Source of the DNA: Phylloscopus collybita
Taxonomy: Eukaryota > Chordata > Aves > Passeriformes > Phylloscopidae
DNA: 64,000 nt
Direction of reading: 5' to 3'
Assembly (NCBI GenBank): GCA_027886175.1
Contig: JAJNNQ010000006.1
Location: forward strand, 4,154,001-4,218,000
A model generated the notes under the pieces. The model was not told the DNA's origin, made no database searches, and worked only from the letters and a program-made list of their open reading frames with translations. Positions 1 to 13,206 of this stretch are shown piece after piece. Each line of letters begins with the position of its first letter. The first letter of the stretch is position 1. Position numbers and translations under genes: made by a program.

Positions 1-3000
1 GCTTATTCTGTGCACTTTGGCCCAGCTCCCAAAGGCAGTTTGAGGGCCTAAATTCATTGAAAGAAATGGAAGCTAGGTGCACAAATACCTTTGAGAACCT
101 AACCTTGTCTAATTATATCCTATGAAAACTCTGAAGTTATAACCATCCCAGAGTATTGAACAATGCCAGACAGCATTCCTAGGTACTGAAAGAGTTTATA
201 TTGTTAAATTTTTAAGGTAGTTGCCAGCATGATTTTATCTTGTGCCAGAGGATTCTTGGCTGCTGTTCACTGGTTTGCATGGAAGTGGAATAATTCTCAG
301 TATGTAGCTTGGATACATGCACCTTGTTCTGTTGTGTAAGAGTTCATTAGTGGGGACATAGGATCTTTCAAGCCAATTGTCCACAGTGCCAGAAAGTAGT
401 CCTGCACATGTTTCATAGACACAGTCTGAATGGCTCTGGGAGAGGTTAAAAAGCGGAGATGAAGGCTCAGGGTTGCCTTTGAAATAGAGGAATTTCCTAA
501 GGAACAGAAAATTCACAGCTTCACTCTACAAGAAATCAAGAAAGACAGGAAAACAAAAAAGACAGACTGGGAAGAATCATGTGCACCCCATATTAAATCT
601 TTTGTGGCAAAAATACAAATGCACTCAAATTCATTGTTAGCTTACAGGTACGTGGGTGATAACAATGTAAGAGTATGTGCCTTTCAGGAGGGCACTGAAA
701 TATGATAGTATATTTTAGCAATTATATTTAAGATTTCCATGACACAGCCCCTCTCCCTTGCTCAGGTAAAGACTACTTGCATGATAAATATACAGCTAAA
801 ATAAGGTTTCACTGTAAACTGAATTGATGACACTTCTGTATCGTGTTCTGCACCCTGTGATTTCTTTTCTTATTTGGCTCCAGTCACTTTATCTTTTATA
901 TTTATACAAAACATATTTATGAGGAAGGAGTTTATCCCTTTGTGGTAAGTTGCTTTACAAACTTTCTCCATTTGTTGTTGTAGGAATTTATTTGCTGCTC
1001 CACCACTTATGTGGTGGTGTCTTCTTGACAAATTTTCCATTGTTTTCTATCTTTTGTCAAGAATATGAAACAATCAAGGATACCAGTGTTAAAAAAAAAT
1101 AGAAAAAAAAAAGACAAAAAGATTTTTATATCCAATTGCTATTCTCCAGATCCCAGGAAAAGTAATTTAACTTTCTGTGTTTAATGTGGCGATGACCCAG
1201 GAGCTTGGTGAGCCTGGCAGCCTTGGCAGGCATTCTTGACAGCTTGTCAAGCCTGAGGCTACTGCATGTTGTCTTTCCTCTCAATAATTAATAATTAATT
1301 AGAGTCCATGTTTTTTTAATGATGGACTGATTTAAATGTACTGGTTTTCGGGGGGTTGTATTTGTTTAAAATGTTCGTTTTTTGAAAGCAAGAGAGGCAA
1401 GTAAGAGGAATGATGTACATGCTTTCAAAGAAGTCAAACAGTCACTGGAGGAATAAAGGCCTACCATACACATACATTTATCTGTGTATATAAGGATACA
1501 TTTGCAGACAATGCATCTAGTCCCTACTGGCCAAACACAAGTGACTAAATACCTTTTTGCAAGCCCAGAAAATCAAACACTGCCTGAAGCACCTCATTTA
1601 TGGATTTACCATGCGCACAAAGTGCAAATCCCAAAGATGAATTATTTTTTTTTGTCTTAATCAGTTGATATGTTCTGCAGAAATGTAGGAAAATTATGGC
1701 CCTAATTTTCAAAGACACTACAAGGAGCCACAGAACAGAAAAGGGAGAAGAAAAGGATGCTGTTAGTGCATGTGAATCCAGTTTTCTCCTATTATACTTC
1801 CTCTCCATGTATATTGTATATTACATAAGAAAGCTTACATAACATATATTACACATTATACACTATGTCATGTATACTGTATATTGTATGTTGTGTATTA
1901 TATATTATCTCTATTTCTACTGTGTAAAATTCCCTGTTTTACCTTTTGTTCTCTTGCAGAGGCCCAAGTTCATTGAAGACTCCTGATGTTGCTGAACTAG
2001 AGGAAGAAGTCCACAACTGCCCTTTGAAATGCAATCTCCAGCATTAAAGTGAACATCCGTGTTCCACATCCAGTGCCTAAGGAACACCTTTGAGAACAAA
2101 AGATGAGTCCAAATATTCCGAACAGGGTTGGAGTCCCTACCTTTGTAGATATTACATGCTTTATTACCAAAACCTTTCTTTCTATGCTCAGTACTCAGAA
2201 ACAGATCCTACCTAAGAGTATCTGCATAAGACACAATGCCAGCTTGGTTTCCAGGAACAGTTCAACCACAGAGAAACAGAGGTTCTTCTGGGGTGTTGTT
2301 GTTCTCTTGTATGCAGGTGATAAAATACCAACAGAGAAGAAGTGATTTCACACTATGCATGACAGCTCTGTACCCAGCTGCAGTCCTTGTTATACTAAAC
2401 CTCCCTGAGTGAAATTCTATTTAGTCTGGTAAATGTAATTGTGTTTCTACTATTCTTAGGAAAAAAAAAAAGTCATCAGTATTCATCCATATATTTATTA
2501 ACTTTTAGACACCAGTATTTTATTGTAACTATTTAGCATTTGTGAAAGTTCTTTTTTAACTGATACTAATAAATAGCACTATATATACACATCATCTTCC
2601 AAGCCTTCAGACTTGACATTAGTGTCAGCAGTATCCACCTGGGTAGATAATAAAGAATGACCAACAACAAACTAAGACATTTCTACATACTTACAGTATG
2701 AGAATAACAGTATTAAACATAAGGGAATATTCTAACAGAAAAGTTCAACATGGGAGTAGAAGCATTGTCTTCTATTTTTGGTTCTCCTCTTACAATGGCC
2801 AGGTGGTAAACATTACAAGATTATGATGGTGTGGAATTTGTGAACCCAGTTCTTTGGAGAGGCATCCTACAAGAAGGAAAATGTATCAACACTATAGAGT
2901 TGTCTGTATGTTCTAATTCAGTTGCTGGATTGGGATTTCTCAGGTAAATTTATTACTGGTAGGACCAGCCTAACTTGTTTGCCATTTCATGTGGAAAGAA

Positions 3001-4705
3001 ATCTCAAGATCTATCTGAACTCCAGTGTTCGTCTTATAGGAATTTAAAGTGTCAGTTTCCAATACCTTCCTACAATCACTATTTGGTGAAATGATGGCAC
3101 AACAGCAAGGGTCAGAGATACCATTTTCTGACAAAAAGATGGGAATAGGTCTTGACAGTTTGACTGCCTTATTTCTGTCCAAAGGCAGTAGCAAAAGTGC
3201 CAACATTGTTCTGGGCAGTTGCTTTTATCAAACTGTTCACAAAACTTCCAGTGATGTGGATCAGACACTGACTCTAGATGATCTATTTGACTGCTTCACT
3301 ATTCTTCCTGCTAGGAAAGATTTCTGTTTATGAGTGTGCAACCTAAATCTGCCTAATATACTAGTATAACCTAATATAATTCCTTAAGTTGATGTCACAG
3401 TAGCGTAAGAAAAATGTATCAAAGCATCTCAGAGAAAACACTTTCCTGCGTCTTTAGCCAGCATTATCTGGAACTTCTTGAACAATGGTGAGACATTATT
3501 TTTAAACTTAGTGCCTGCATTTGTACACATGCTGGAAGCTGTCATACCTGGATTATGTAACCGCTGACATGATGATCTTTTAGATATCCTATGTATTATA
3601 CTGTATCCATATATCCATTTAAATGCAAAATAATAATAAAATACACACAGTTTTTATAGCCCAAGGGGTAAGTAGTATCTGGCAGATTAATTAATTGAAT
3701 AGTAATCCAGGAGGAAATGTATTTCAGTGGAGGCAATGGAACACTCCCTTTCCAATTGATCATATTTAGTTAAGAGGATTGGCAGTAGTTTGTAATTCAC
3801 TCAGGTGCTGCTTTGGGCAGGGTCTGTGTTACTTAATCTAATAGCTCTTTCTCAGCTTTGATGTTGATAAAGGCCCCTGAAACTCATCTTCCTTAATTGT
3901 ATTATAATAGAAAGGGTGCCCTGGGGACAATAACAAGGAACCAACCCCAAAAGACTGAATTCATTTGCTACAATTGGAATGTGTTACGCTATGTGATAAA
4001 AGCTCATCTGTACATCCACTGAGAGAGACAATAGCAGGTGGAGACTTAAAAAAAAAATACCCTTCCAGGTTACTCCCAGGTCCATCACAGAAGCCTTTAG
4101 CCTATCAAAAATCCCACATGTCTATGTAGGATCCCAAGGGTTCAATGGCAGATGTGGGAAATCCAAATTAAAAACTTAGAGGAACAGATAGGATGTCTGG
4201 GCTTTTCCCAGGGCTACCTCAGGAGAGTCTTAAACCCAGTGTCCAGAGATGAAGTCCATCAAGATATGTGAACAGAGTCCCTTTTTGACTGAGAGGAGTT
4301 ACTGCTGAGAAGAATGGGAATTCCCCTGGAATAGAGGGGAAGAGCATTTTGGGATGGCATAGGACTTCTTACGGGATGTTTAGAGGAGAAGAGAAAGGCA
4401 GAAAAGGATTGGATCTAGTAAATCTGAGGAGCAATGAGCATTGGAAAATAGAGGGATGAGGGGAAAGAAATGTTTTGTCATATTCAGATAGTTTGCAGGT
4501 CAGTAGACTTGTCTGCAAAGGGCCAATGTAGTCTGCCCTATTTTCTTACTAAATTCCATTTTTAAATCATTTCCTGAATGAGGGACTCTCTATTTGACAT
4601 GCATGTGAGGATGAGTTCTGAGTGCCAGCATCTGGAGTAGGACCTCAGGTCACGTGGTCCTGTAGATGCAGTAACTGGAGCAAGTGTGGATGAGTGCTGG
4701 GACAG
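1..4705. other. Unique AT-rich intergenic sequence, no gene recognised
   Basis: The stretch has no recognisable repeat apart from short A or T runs and a TA-rich patch near 1806-1910. Open frames are all under about 100 codons, overlap one another on both strands and show no domain I recognise. One cluster of three overlapping frames at 2970-3333 is mentioned separately. I see no CpG-rich promoter-like sequence. Confidence 0.6.
1806..1910. repeat. TA-rich low-complexity patch
   Basis: About 100 bases consist of irregular TATAT, TGTATA and TACAT words with no fixed period. It is best read as decayed low-complexity sequence rather than a clean microsatellite. Confidence 0.45.
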
Positions 4706-5050
4706 TGGGTTGAATATGGCCAGCAGCTGAACTTCTACCCTACCATCTCTCACCCTCCTCTTCCACAAGATGGGGAGAAAACAAAAGGAAGATGAAAAGA
4801 CTTGTGGACTGAAATAATGAAAAATTAACAAGGAAAGCAAAAGATGTGTGTGCGAACAAAACAAGAAGAATTAATTCACTGCTTCCCAATAGGAGCCATG
4901 TGTCCAGCCAGTTCCTGGAAAGCAGGGCTTCAGAATTCCTGATGGTTACTTGGAAATGAAATGTACTCTCTTCCTCCTTCTTTGTACTCCTTATTGCTAA
5001 ACATGGTGTCATATAGTACAGAGTATCTGTCTAGTCAATTTGGGCCACTT
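4706..5050 (-). mobile_element. Decayed ERVL-type LTR fragment
   Basis: The sequence is diverged but collinear with the better preserved LTR at 43612-44172. Shared blocks in order are a pyrimidine-rich CTCTCACCCTCCTCTTCC segment, an A-rich segment, CACTGCTTCCCA, a TTCCTGGAAAGCAGGG block and a TTACTTGG block. A TGGTGTCATAT..GTATC..GTCA block follows near the right end. The sense strand is minus, as in that copy. Both termini are eroded and I found no target-site duplication. Assignment to the common avian ERVL LTR group rests on my memory of that family. Confidence 0.65.
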
Positions 5051-6545
5051 CTAATACTTTCTGTATTTATCATTTAACAATTTTGGTGTCTCTTCAACCA
5101 CTATAAATCTACTTCTGTTTTTAAATATAGGTCTGGTCATTCAAATGAATACAAGGTAAAGTGGGAATAAACTTCTCATAGAGGAAGCTGGCCCTAAATG
5201 TTTTCAGACTAATAATTTGTAGAAAAGCAAGGGTGGAGAATGTCTGATTCTTCATTTGGCTTTTCCACCTCTTCTCTTCTAACTATATGAGTTCTGACTT
5301 CAGTACAAAGGAGATGGAAAGAAGAGAGTTCTATTCCTCCATTTTGAAACCTGAGTGGTTCCCATACTCTTCACCTTGCTAAAACAGAACTTCACTGGTT
5401 GACAGTGTGTCTGTAATTAATGAACAAAAGAGATAAAACAAAAGTCTCATTAGAAAGGTGAAAGTGTCTGTCTTTGAAACAAAGCAAAAAGCAAAACAAG
5501 AAAAGACATGAGGCTTTGGTGACAAGAATGATCCAGCACCTGGCAGATCAGTTACTGTGTCAGTAGAAGCAAACTAGCAGGTGCAATATTAATAAAAGGC
5601 AGAAGAGGACCCAGAGCTCTGTGAGTCATGCCATCAATTCTCTGGATTGTGCTGGGTATTGATTATAAATAAATAATCATTCCATTCTGCTGTTGATTAA
5701 AATGTTAGTAAAAATACAAAGTTACAGGATCAGAATCTAAAACCATACCATCGCTATGAAAAATCCATAAAGAGGGTCAAAACATTTTTCCTCCTGCTTA
5801 GTCCTTCTTAGATTAATACAACCTTCTTGTCACATGGATTTTCAGAAGGATAACATGTCTGAAAGATGGTATTTTAAGTTTCCATCTGCAAGTGACAAAT
5901 CATTTTTCTTGAGCATTTGTATTATATTGTATATACATTTGTTTTCACTTTCTGTGGTGTAAGAGCAAACATGTACAGCAAAGTTTATATAAATCATATA
6001 TAAGTTTACTTATATAAAAATTTAAAGGAGGTAAAAATCACTTTCTTTCTCAGTATTGAGTTCCTGGACCAGATTTAGTGTGCACTTTATTTTCTTTTGC
6101 AGCTAACAAAAAATTAAAAAAGGTAAAGAAGATTTTTTAGTTTTACTGAAATACTTTTTACTTTTTTCTCTCTCAAGGCTCAGATTATCTTCTCTACAAT
6201 GTCAGCTCCTACAGCCTTTAATTCAATGAGCAAAATGGCAGATTGATCTTCTTAAAGTCTGTTCAGAGGCTTTACATGAAACTGTAGAACATTATACTGA
6301 AACCGGCTGGCTGTTATATGAGGTGATAACATCCAGCTGAGAGGTGGCAATAAGTAGCTGGTAGGCAGTGACATCTTAAAACGACATCCCTTTCTGAAAT
6401 AACACCAGAATAGTGGCTCACATTGCCATCTTTCAGCATGATTTATTAGGTTTCATTTAGAGAAGCACCTTCATGGTTAAAGAAGTTTTGGATGAAAACT
6501 AACTTGTGCCTGCTCACTTGGCACATGTGTCATTTTCAGTGTTGT
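5051..6545. other. Unique AT-rich sequence, nothing recognised
   Basis: No repeat family, open frame of interest or RNA gene is visible. The segment ends at the target-site duplication of the LTR that follows. Confidence 0.6.
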
Positions 6546-6550
6546 TTTTC
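6546..6550. repeat. Target-site duplication, left copy (TTTTC)
   Basis: The five bases before the LTR are TTTTC and are repeated exactly after it at 7283-7287. A 5-bp duplication is typical of ERVL/class III-type integration. Confidence 0.8.
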
Positions 6551-7282
6551 TGTCTTGGGTTATGGAACCAAAAGGTGTGTATTCTATTTTCATTTGTTAA
6601 AAGCAGTTGAGATGTTTTTCTTTATCTCTTGTAACTCAAGAGGGGAGAGGCCAGATGTCTTCTGATAATGGGCCATTAACACCCCCCCCCAGGCTATACC
6701 CTCCCCAGGCTATACCCTGCATTCCATCATCCTATCCTGAGATGCGTCACATCCCCCCCGGCAGTGGGGCGAGCAGGCAGTTTTTACCTGGATAAAACTG
6801 AGACACAGGAACACGAAAAGATCCAGCTTTCACCCAATTTCTGGGAGGAAGACCAGACCCCATCTCACCATCCCCGGACCCCTTCTCACCATCACCAGAT
6901 CCCTCCTCACCACCCCTGGACCCTTTTGCTGTAGGATCATCTCTACTTCAACAGAACCACATCTGCCACTTCAGAAGGACTTACTTTTGGACTGCTTCCA
7001 ACACCCTGACCAACAGGGTGTCAGGTTGTAGCTCTGACTCTGTCAGGGTTTTCCAAAATTGTTGTTTGTTTGTTTGCTGGCTTGGTTGGGTGGTTTTGTT
7101 TTTCTACTACATTTGTATTATTAATATTCCTAGTAAAGAACTATTATTCCTATTCCCAAATCTTTGACTGAAAGCCCTTGATTGGAAAATTATAATTTGG
7201 CAGGGGGTGAGGGTTTTATATTCTCCATTCTAAGAAAAACCCCAGTTTCCCTGGCAGATACATGTCTTTCTAAACCCAGACA
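6551..7282 (+). mobile_element. Solo LTR, ERVL-like family 1, copy A
   Basis: The 732-bp element begins TGTCTTGGG and ends CCCAGACA, giving the TG..CA ends and short inverted termini of a retroviral LTR. A perfect 5-bp duplication (TTTTC) flanks it. Two further copies of the family lie inverted at 23875-24634 and 42397-43139. In this orientation a TATA-like GATAAAA lies at 6791-6797 and a polyadenylation-like AGTAAA at 7132-7137, which is why I take plus as sense. Compared with the other two copies, this one lacks a block of roughly 85 bases after about 6669. It also carries a tandem duplication of AGGCTATACCCT at about 6690-6719. No internal retroviral sequence adjoins it, so it is a solo LTR. 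The precise family name is not known to me. Confidence 0.85.
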
Positions 7283-7287
7283 TTTTC
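7283..7287. repeat. Target-site duplication, right copy (TTTTC)
   Basis: Exact repeat of 6546-6550, marking the right edge of the solo LTR. Confidence 0.8.
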
Positions 7288-8796
7288 ACAGCATAAACAT
7301 TAGCTATTGCAACAACTATATTTGAAATTCCTGAGTTATTGTTCATTCATACCAAGAATATTTCTAACTTGTTATGGAAAAAATATTCCTAATAAGCAGT
7401 AAATGCATGAACCTAAATAAAATAAGTAAATAAAACAATTTGAAAATAAATTAATACAAAATTACTTTTTATAAGAAATAAATAAAATATTGATAAGGAA
7501 ATTAAATCAAGAAAAAAGAGGTTCTCTAAATAAGTATGACCAGAGTGTCTGAGTGCTCATTCAATAAGGAAACAATAAAATAGAAAATAATATGAATTCA
7601 CACTGTATTTAATATACAAACTGAAATGCATTCATCTTGGCATGGTATGGGGAAGCCAGGTCTTTCCCCAGTCAAAAAAGAAAGGCATTTTTGTGTTGTT
7701 TTGACTGAGTTAAAACAAAACAAGACTAACAAAACCCCACTAAATCTTCCTCAAATAGAGTAAAAGGTTAATACTTTTCTGGGAAAAAAAATTAATTTGA
7801 AGATTTTTGGGGGTGGGAGGGGTTGTGTTTGCTTTTCTGAGACTTTTCAAGCAAATGATATATTGTTAAAAACATGATAAAATAAAGGATGCTGTAGAAT
7901 GGAATATTATAATTAATTCCTTTTAATAAAAATTGTTTTCTCTGTATCTAGTAGTGTTAGAAAAAGGGAAACAGATGTTGTGTTGCAATGCCTTCTTGAT
8001 CTTACATTTCTGTTCATTTCTGTACACATGCTAACATTGCAGCTAAGTCTCACCTCTCCAAGACTTTGAGCATTTGTATCTGATTTCAGTACTCCTTGGC
8101 TGCTTCAAACCAAAAGGCCAAAGCTATGGCTGGAGTTCGAGGTGATGAACAGCTTCTGTGGTCTAAGCCACAAGTTGTTTTGTCACCTGAGGTAGCAGAG
8201 TGTATTTCTGGTACACAGTTACCCATTTTCTCCCTTGCCAAATGGCAAAGCTGGGATTTGAGATCCACCTAGCAGCAATCAATGAATTGCAAAACAGTGA
8301 CTGCAGCTTTCTGGGTGAGAGATAAAAGGAGCTTGGTTGTGGGCACAGGAAAGAGAGGGAACAGTTACAAGCAGCCTTCAAGGAAATTAAGCTTTAAAAA
8401 CATGAAAACACTAAATGAACCACATAATTACCTGGGGAAAGAGGAAGCAAAAAATCACAGAATAAATGGGTACAACAAAGAAGGAGCATTTTAGATTTGT
8501 TTATTTATTTATGTACATGGGGTTTTTTTAGCATCTCTGAAAGGTCTCAGGAGGACATGGAAAGAGATAGGATAAGCTGTGACTCAGCTGAAATATTAAC
8601 TGGAATTTAGAGAAAACACTAGAAGAAACATATTGCAAGGTATCATTGATTGTTCCTATGTTCTTTCATGGCTTCATTTGATTTTGAATTCATACATTTT
8701 GCAGTGGGAGAGGTGACAATTTTTTTCATGTCTTTCAGGAAAAGGAATTTTTCTCCAGTAAATGTTGACATCTCGGGTTATACATCTTGATGATAC

Positions 8797-8875
8797 TATA
8801 AAAAAAAAAAAAACAAAACAAACCCACAAAAAAACCCAAACAAAAACCAAACCAACAGACAAAAAACAAAATACC
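8797..8875. repeat. A/C-rich low-complexity tract
   Basis: About 80 bases are built of A runs separated by single or paired C residues (AAAAACCC, CAAAAACC). There is no fixed period. It could be the decayed A-tail side of an old retrocopy, but nothing adjoining supports that. Confidence 0.6.
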
Positions 8876-11800
8876 TTTGGCAGAAATCTTTAAAATCAAA
8901 GTAAGCTTGAGGCAACCACAATGACTGACAAATTAACATGATAACCACCAAATTTGCATTCATCTACAGCATTTTTCCCCTACTTCATCTATTTTAAACT
9001 TAAAACACGTAACATTTGTTAAAAACACATTCTTCTTACTGCATAATCTATTTTTGATAATAATTTTTTAAGCTTCACAATACTTAAATAATAAAATTAA
9101 TTAATTGGGCTTTTATGATATATATCACCCTTAATTCAAATATCATCCTTTATTTCTTGAATAACACTGAATAACATACTGAATAACAACATACTGAATT
9201 TACTCCAGAAGATATTATTTGTACATCCTGAAGATACTCTACCTTGTAGAACAATTTTTATATGAATTTACTAAGACCTTCACACTGTGTTGGGGTGTTT
9301 TTGTGCTTGAAGCAGTTATGTGACTTATCAAATTCAAAAAGACATTACCAAGAGTGAAATCAAATGGATAAAACTGTGGATCTTTTTCTCTGGAAATATT
9401 CTATGCTACATCTCTATGACTGTCATTCTTAGAGTCCTTTGAGCAAATCTAAAAAGCAGGGGGCAGAAATTCTTCTATGGCAAAATATATGTTCTACAAA
9501 AATTGCAATTAATTGCATGTCATGGTTGATCAGATGCATGAATTAGCATAACCAACCCCCCAAATTAAGGGAAAACTTCCACATCAGCACAGAAGACATA
9601 AGGCAAAATTTCCATTTCTAAATTTCTGAATAATATTGAGATTATTTAGCAATAAATACAGCGTAAAAAAATCTAAACTATAAAGAAGCATATTGTCTTT
9701 GCTAAAAAGGAAAATAAGAAATTTATATCATGTAAATAGGAAAAAGGAAGCATTTTATGAGAATGATTTTCAAACTACCTCAGAAATCAGTCCACATTAA
9801 GTCATGCTCAGATCTGGCCATTTCTCTCTAAACCTGATTTCTAAAGGGAATAAAAAAGAGAAAAGAAAACTTAAAGCATTATTATACTCATGTGGCTGCA
9901 TGAATGGTATTCACATCTCGAGCATGAACATTTTCAGTCATCAAATTTGCCCAAGTCTCATTGTAGTCCATGGAGATTTGTGTAACAAATTAGTTCTGAA
10001 GACTTGATTGTGTCCTCTCAACATGGGCATGCAGTGCTATTTCAGGTGACCTCTGACATACTATCCAGTGTCCAGCTGATGCACTGGGACTTCAGCCTTC
10101 TGTATATTTTATGCCAACTCTGACAGCTATTGTGACAGATCAAGTCTGTGACAGCCTAGGACAGTCAAATACCACTAGAAAATTAATTTTCTCTGTAGGT
10201 ACCTATTATCTTGATTCAATTCAAATATTACTCTACGACTTCAGATTTCAAGAGAAGTCCTAAAAATTGGGACCATATTGATGGATAATATGGCAACATG
10301 CCTTGAATATATATGTCTCCTATAGATATGCCACCTTTCTGAGCTGGGGGAGGGAGTGGGCATACACCCTTTAAGTATGTTACTTAATAAAGATTTTTTT
10401 AAATGCTGCTTAAAAAAAGAAGTCCACATATTATGTTTTCAGTAGACTACAATTCTGAAAATATTTGTAGCAGATTTACAAATTTCACACAGATGTACAA
10501 ACAAAGCTGTGACCCTAAATACACATATGGACTTTATTTATTCTTTGGTGCTTCCTCACCTCATACTCGCATTCACAACAGAATAATAGCCTATTAATAA
10601 GACCAAAGACTAATAGAAGTCTAGCAACTAAATCCCTATTTCTAAGTATTTTTGCAAACAGTAATATATTTAACTTATTCTCTTGTACCTATTGGAAAAA
10701 CAATCCAATGTTGAAATATTTTTTTTTCCTCAGCTGAAAAAATTACAGCATGTGCTGCATAGATGCCTTTGGAAAACAGGATTCTAGCTGACATCTAGAA
10801 AAGAAATGAGGGTCCCAATAATTAAGTTATTAAATTGTCTACCATTAGGTGTGCTCAGCTAACGATGCCAGTGAGGATGTCATTCTCAGTGCTGGTGGGC
10901 ACCAAATACTAGAAGAAAACTAAGTCCTGGGAAGCAAATCATACTTGGTCAGATGAACAATACAGGGAGAAAAATGTGAAAAATGTTTCTGTTTGAAATA
11001 ACAGAAAAGGGACAGGTGAGTTCTATCTAAAGAAAACAAAATTCAAACAAAAAATAAATTTTTTGAGGAAGTTTTAAACTAAAGAGTAAGGAAAATGCAA
11101 CAGGTGTTCAAGGTAAAGTAATAAAATCTCTGTAGTATTACAAAGAAGTAATACTTCATTGTATTACTTCTGACAAAGTCAAAAATGTTGAGAAAAGGTA
11201 ATAGATATGAGTGAACTCTATTAAAAAGACTCAATTGAAACAAAACACATAAAAAAAACGATAACTAGAATGGTGTCAAATATACAATGACAGAAATGTA
11301 AGAATTTGGTAGCCAAGATCAAAGCCCTAACTTTAAGGGTATTGTGATACTTGGGATTGAAGAATATGATGAAAGTCAGATAACCAGAGCAGCACTGTAT
11401 CTTGAATGTTAGCAGAAAATTTACACTAGGAATGGCAGAAACTGTTTGTGTGGAAGAGTGGCACTGTATCTTAAAAGAAAGATTAGATTGAAATATGAAA
11501 ATAAACAGAGCAAAATAAACACTGACAAGGAACATTTATTTGTGCCCCAAATAGAACAGTATAGCATTAAGGCTGTACTATCAACATCTTGGAACACTTA
11601 GATATGAACTACCGGGCAAAAATATTTTTTCAGGTGTAAGTAATGACTGTTATCTAATGACTGTATCTATTAAATTTCCTTTATAAAGTCAAATAACTTG
11701 TGCCTTTTTGTTATCAGATTATTTTCTCTACATAGAATTCCAGGAAGCTCTCTGTAAAGATTCTCTAAAGAGTTACTATGGTGTTTCATAGTAAAAAATG

Positions 11801-12137
11801 GAAGTTGCACAGATGGATTAATAACTGCATAAAATAAAGGAAACAAAGGACTAATTATAGCATCTAGTCTGCTGGATTCCAGTAGAATAAACAATGAAAT
11901 TTCAGAGACATTTGCTCAAAGACTTCTGCTGGTCAATGTATTCAGCTGATGAATAGTTAAGTGAGGAAGTTTACTGATAATGTGTGGCTACTGAGAGAGT
12001 GCAAAAGGATCTTCCACTGCTAAGTGTCTGCTAATCATAATGGAAGACAAAATTTGGTGGTGAGATGAGAAAACTACACCTTAAAAACACTAGAAATTTC
12101 ATGTCTACAATTATTTGCAGTCATTGTATATTGCTTT

Positions 12138-12212
12138 ATCAAAACAAAACAAAACAAAACCACAAAAAAAAAAAAGGAAAAAAAAAGAAAAAAAAGGAAA
12201 AAAAAAAGAGCC
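12138..12212. repeat. A-rich tract with (CAAAA)n start
   Basis: It starts with four to five copies of CAAAA and continues as A runs broken by G or GG. This is simple low-complexity sequence. Confidence 0.7.
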
Positions 12213-12564
12213 TCAACTCAAAACAGATCAGCAATTAAAGATGAGCAATGATTAAAAATACAATTAGAATTATTAGGAAAGGAGCAAAGCAGAAGTCAAA
12301 ATTACCTCACTGCATAAATCTAAGTGGATTCACATTTTGTCTACCAGTTATAATAAATACTTTCCTGCCTCAAAAAAAAGAATACAGAGGAAGAAAAATA
12401 GTGCAGGGTCAAAACACATGATGTTCATAATTACAGAAGAGCTTTCATGTGATGAATGATTGAATAAACTAGGATCTTCCAATAAGAAAAAAAGAGAAGA
12501 TAGATGGGATTATTATCTGTATCTGTTAAAAATAAGAAAGCCCTAGTGATGGTTTGTTGATGGT

Positions 12565-13206
12565 TGTGATGGTTTAAGGCCAATTTGGGAGGAGAACTCC
12601 AAGGGAAACCCTCTCCCCCACTCGGTTCGGGAGAAAAACTCCTCAGAGAGAGAATGGAAAGAAACCTGTTTATTAGACCAGAAGAACACTCCCCCAGCAC
12701 AATAAATTGAACAATACTGGATGATGAATTAAGGAAAAACAAAGTCCCTCCTGTAGGTGGTTTTTGCTCTCAATTCTTTCCAGCGCTAATGGACGTTGCT
12801 GCGCCAGATCGGTCCCGGTGGGTCCAGGTGCCAGCTCCCCTGGTGCCCCCTGGGTCTTCAGTTTGGGGGGAGGTTTGAACAGTTCCAAAAAAACAGGCAG
12901 GAAAAAAAAGGAAAAAAAACCCCAAAAACAAAAAGGGAAAAAAGGGAAAAAAGGAAAAAAAAAAACCAAAACAAAAACAAAGCTTCTCAGCCCTAACTAA
13001 GCTAAACTAGCTACAAGAAAAGCAAAGCGAAAGTGAGTGCTGCAAGGAAAAAAAAATAAACTGCATCTGGTGCCAGTGACTCACATTCTTAAGGCCAGTC
13101 TGTGCGATTCCTGAGAACAAACTGTGCACTTTCTCCCCGTTTACTCTCAAATCCAACATAAACCAAACAGACGATTGGGGATACAGTGTAACGTCAACTC
13201 AGGACA
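12565..13206 (-). mobile_element. LTR, separate avian family, probably solo
   Basis: The plus-strand ends are TGTGATGG on the left and AGGACA on the right, so the minus-strand element runs TGTCCT...CCATCACA over about 642 bp. A minus-strand AATAAA lies at 12669-12674, about 105 bases from the minus-strand 3' end, which fits an LTR R/U5 layout and gives the orientation. The right half contains a 100-base A-rich block at about 12886-12985 that inflates open frames on both strands. I could not match flanking duplications (GATGGT against AGGCTA), so an end may be misplaced or the flanks may have mutated or recombined. I infer an LTR family distinct from the others in the window. No polypurine tract or internal region is visible to its right. 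Confidence 0.65.

Larger units (their letters stand above)
7288..12564. other. Unique AT-rich intergenic sequence with two A-rich patches
   Basis: The 5.3-kb stretch has no recognisable transposon or gene. It contains an A/C-rich patch (8797-8875), a short irregular duplication of TGAATAAC words (9159-9199) and an A-rich patch (12138-12212). All open frames are about 100 codons or shorter, with AT-driven composition. Confidence 0.6.
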
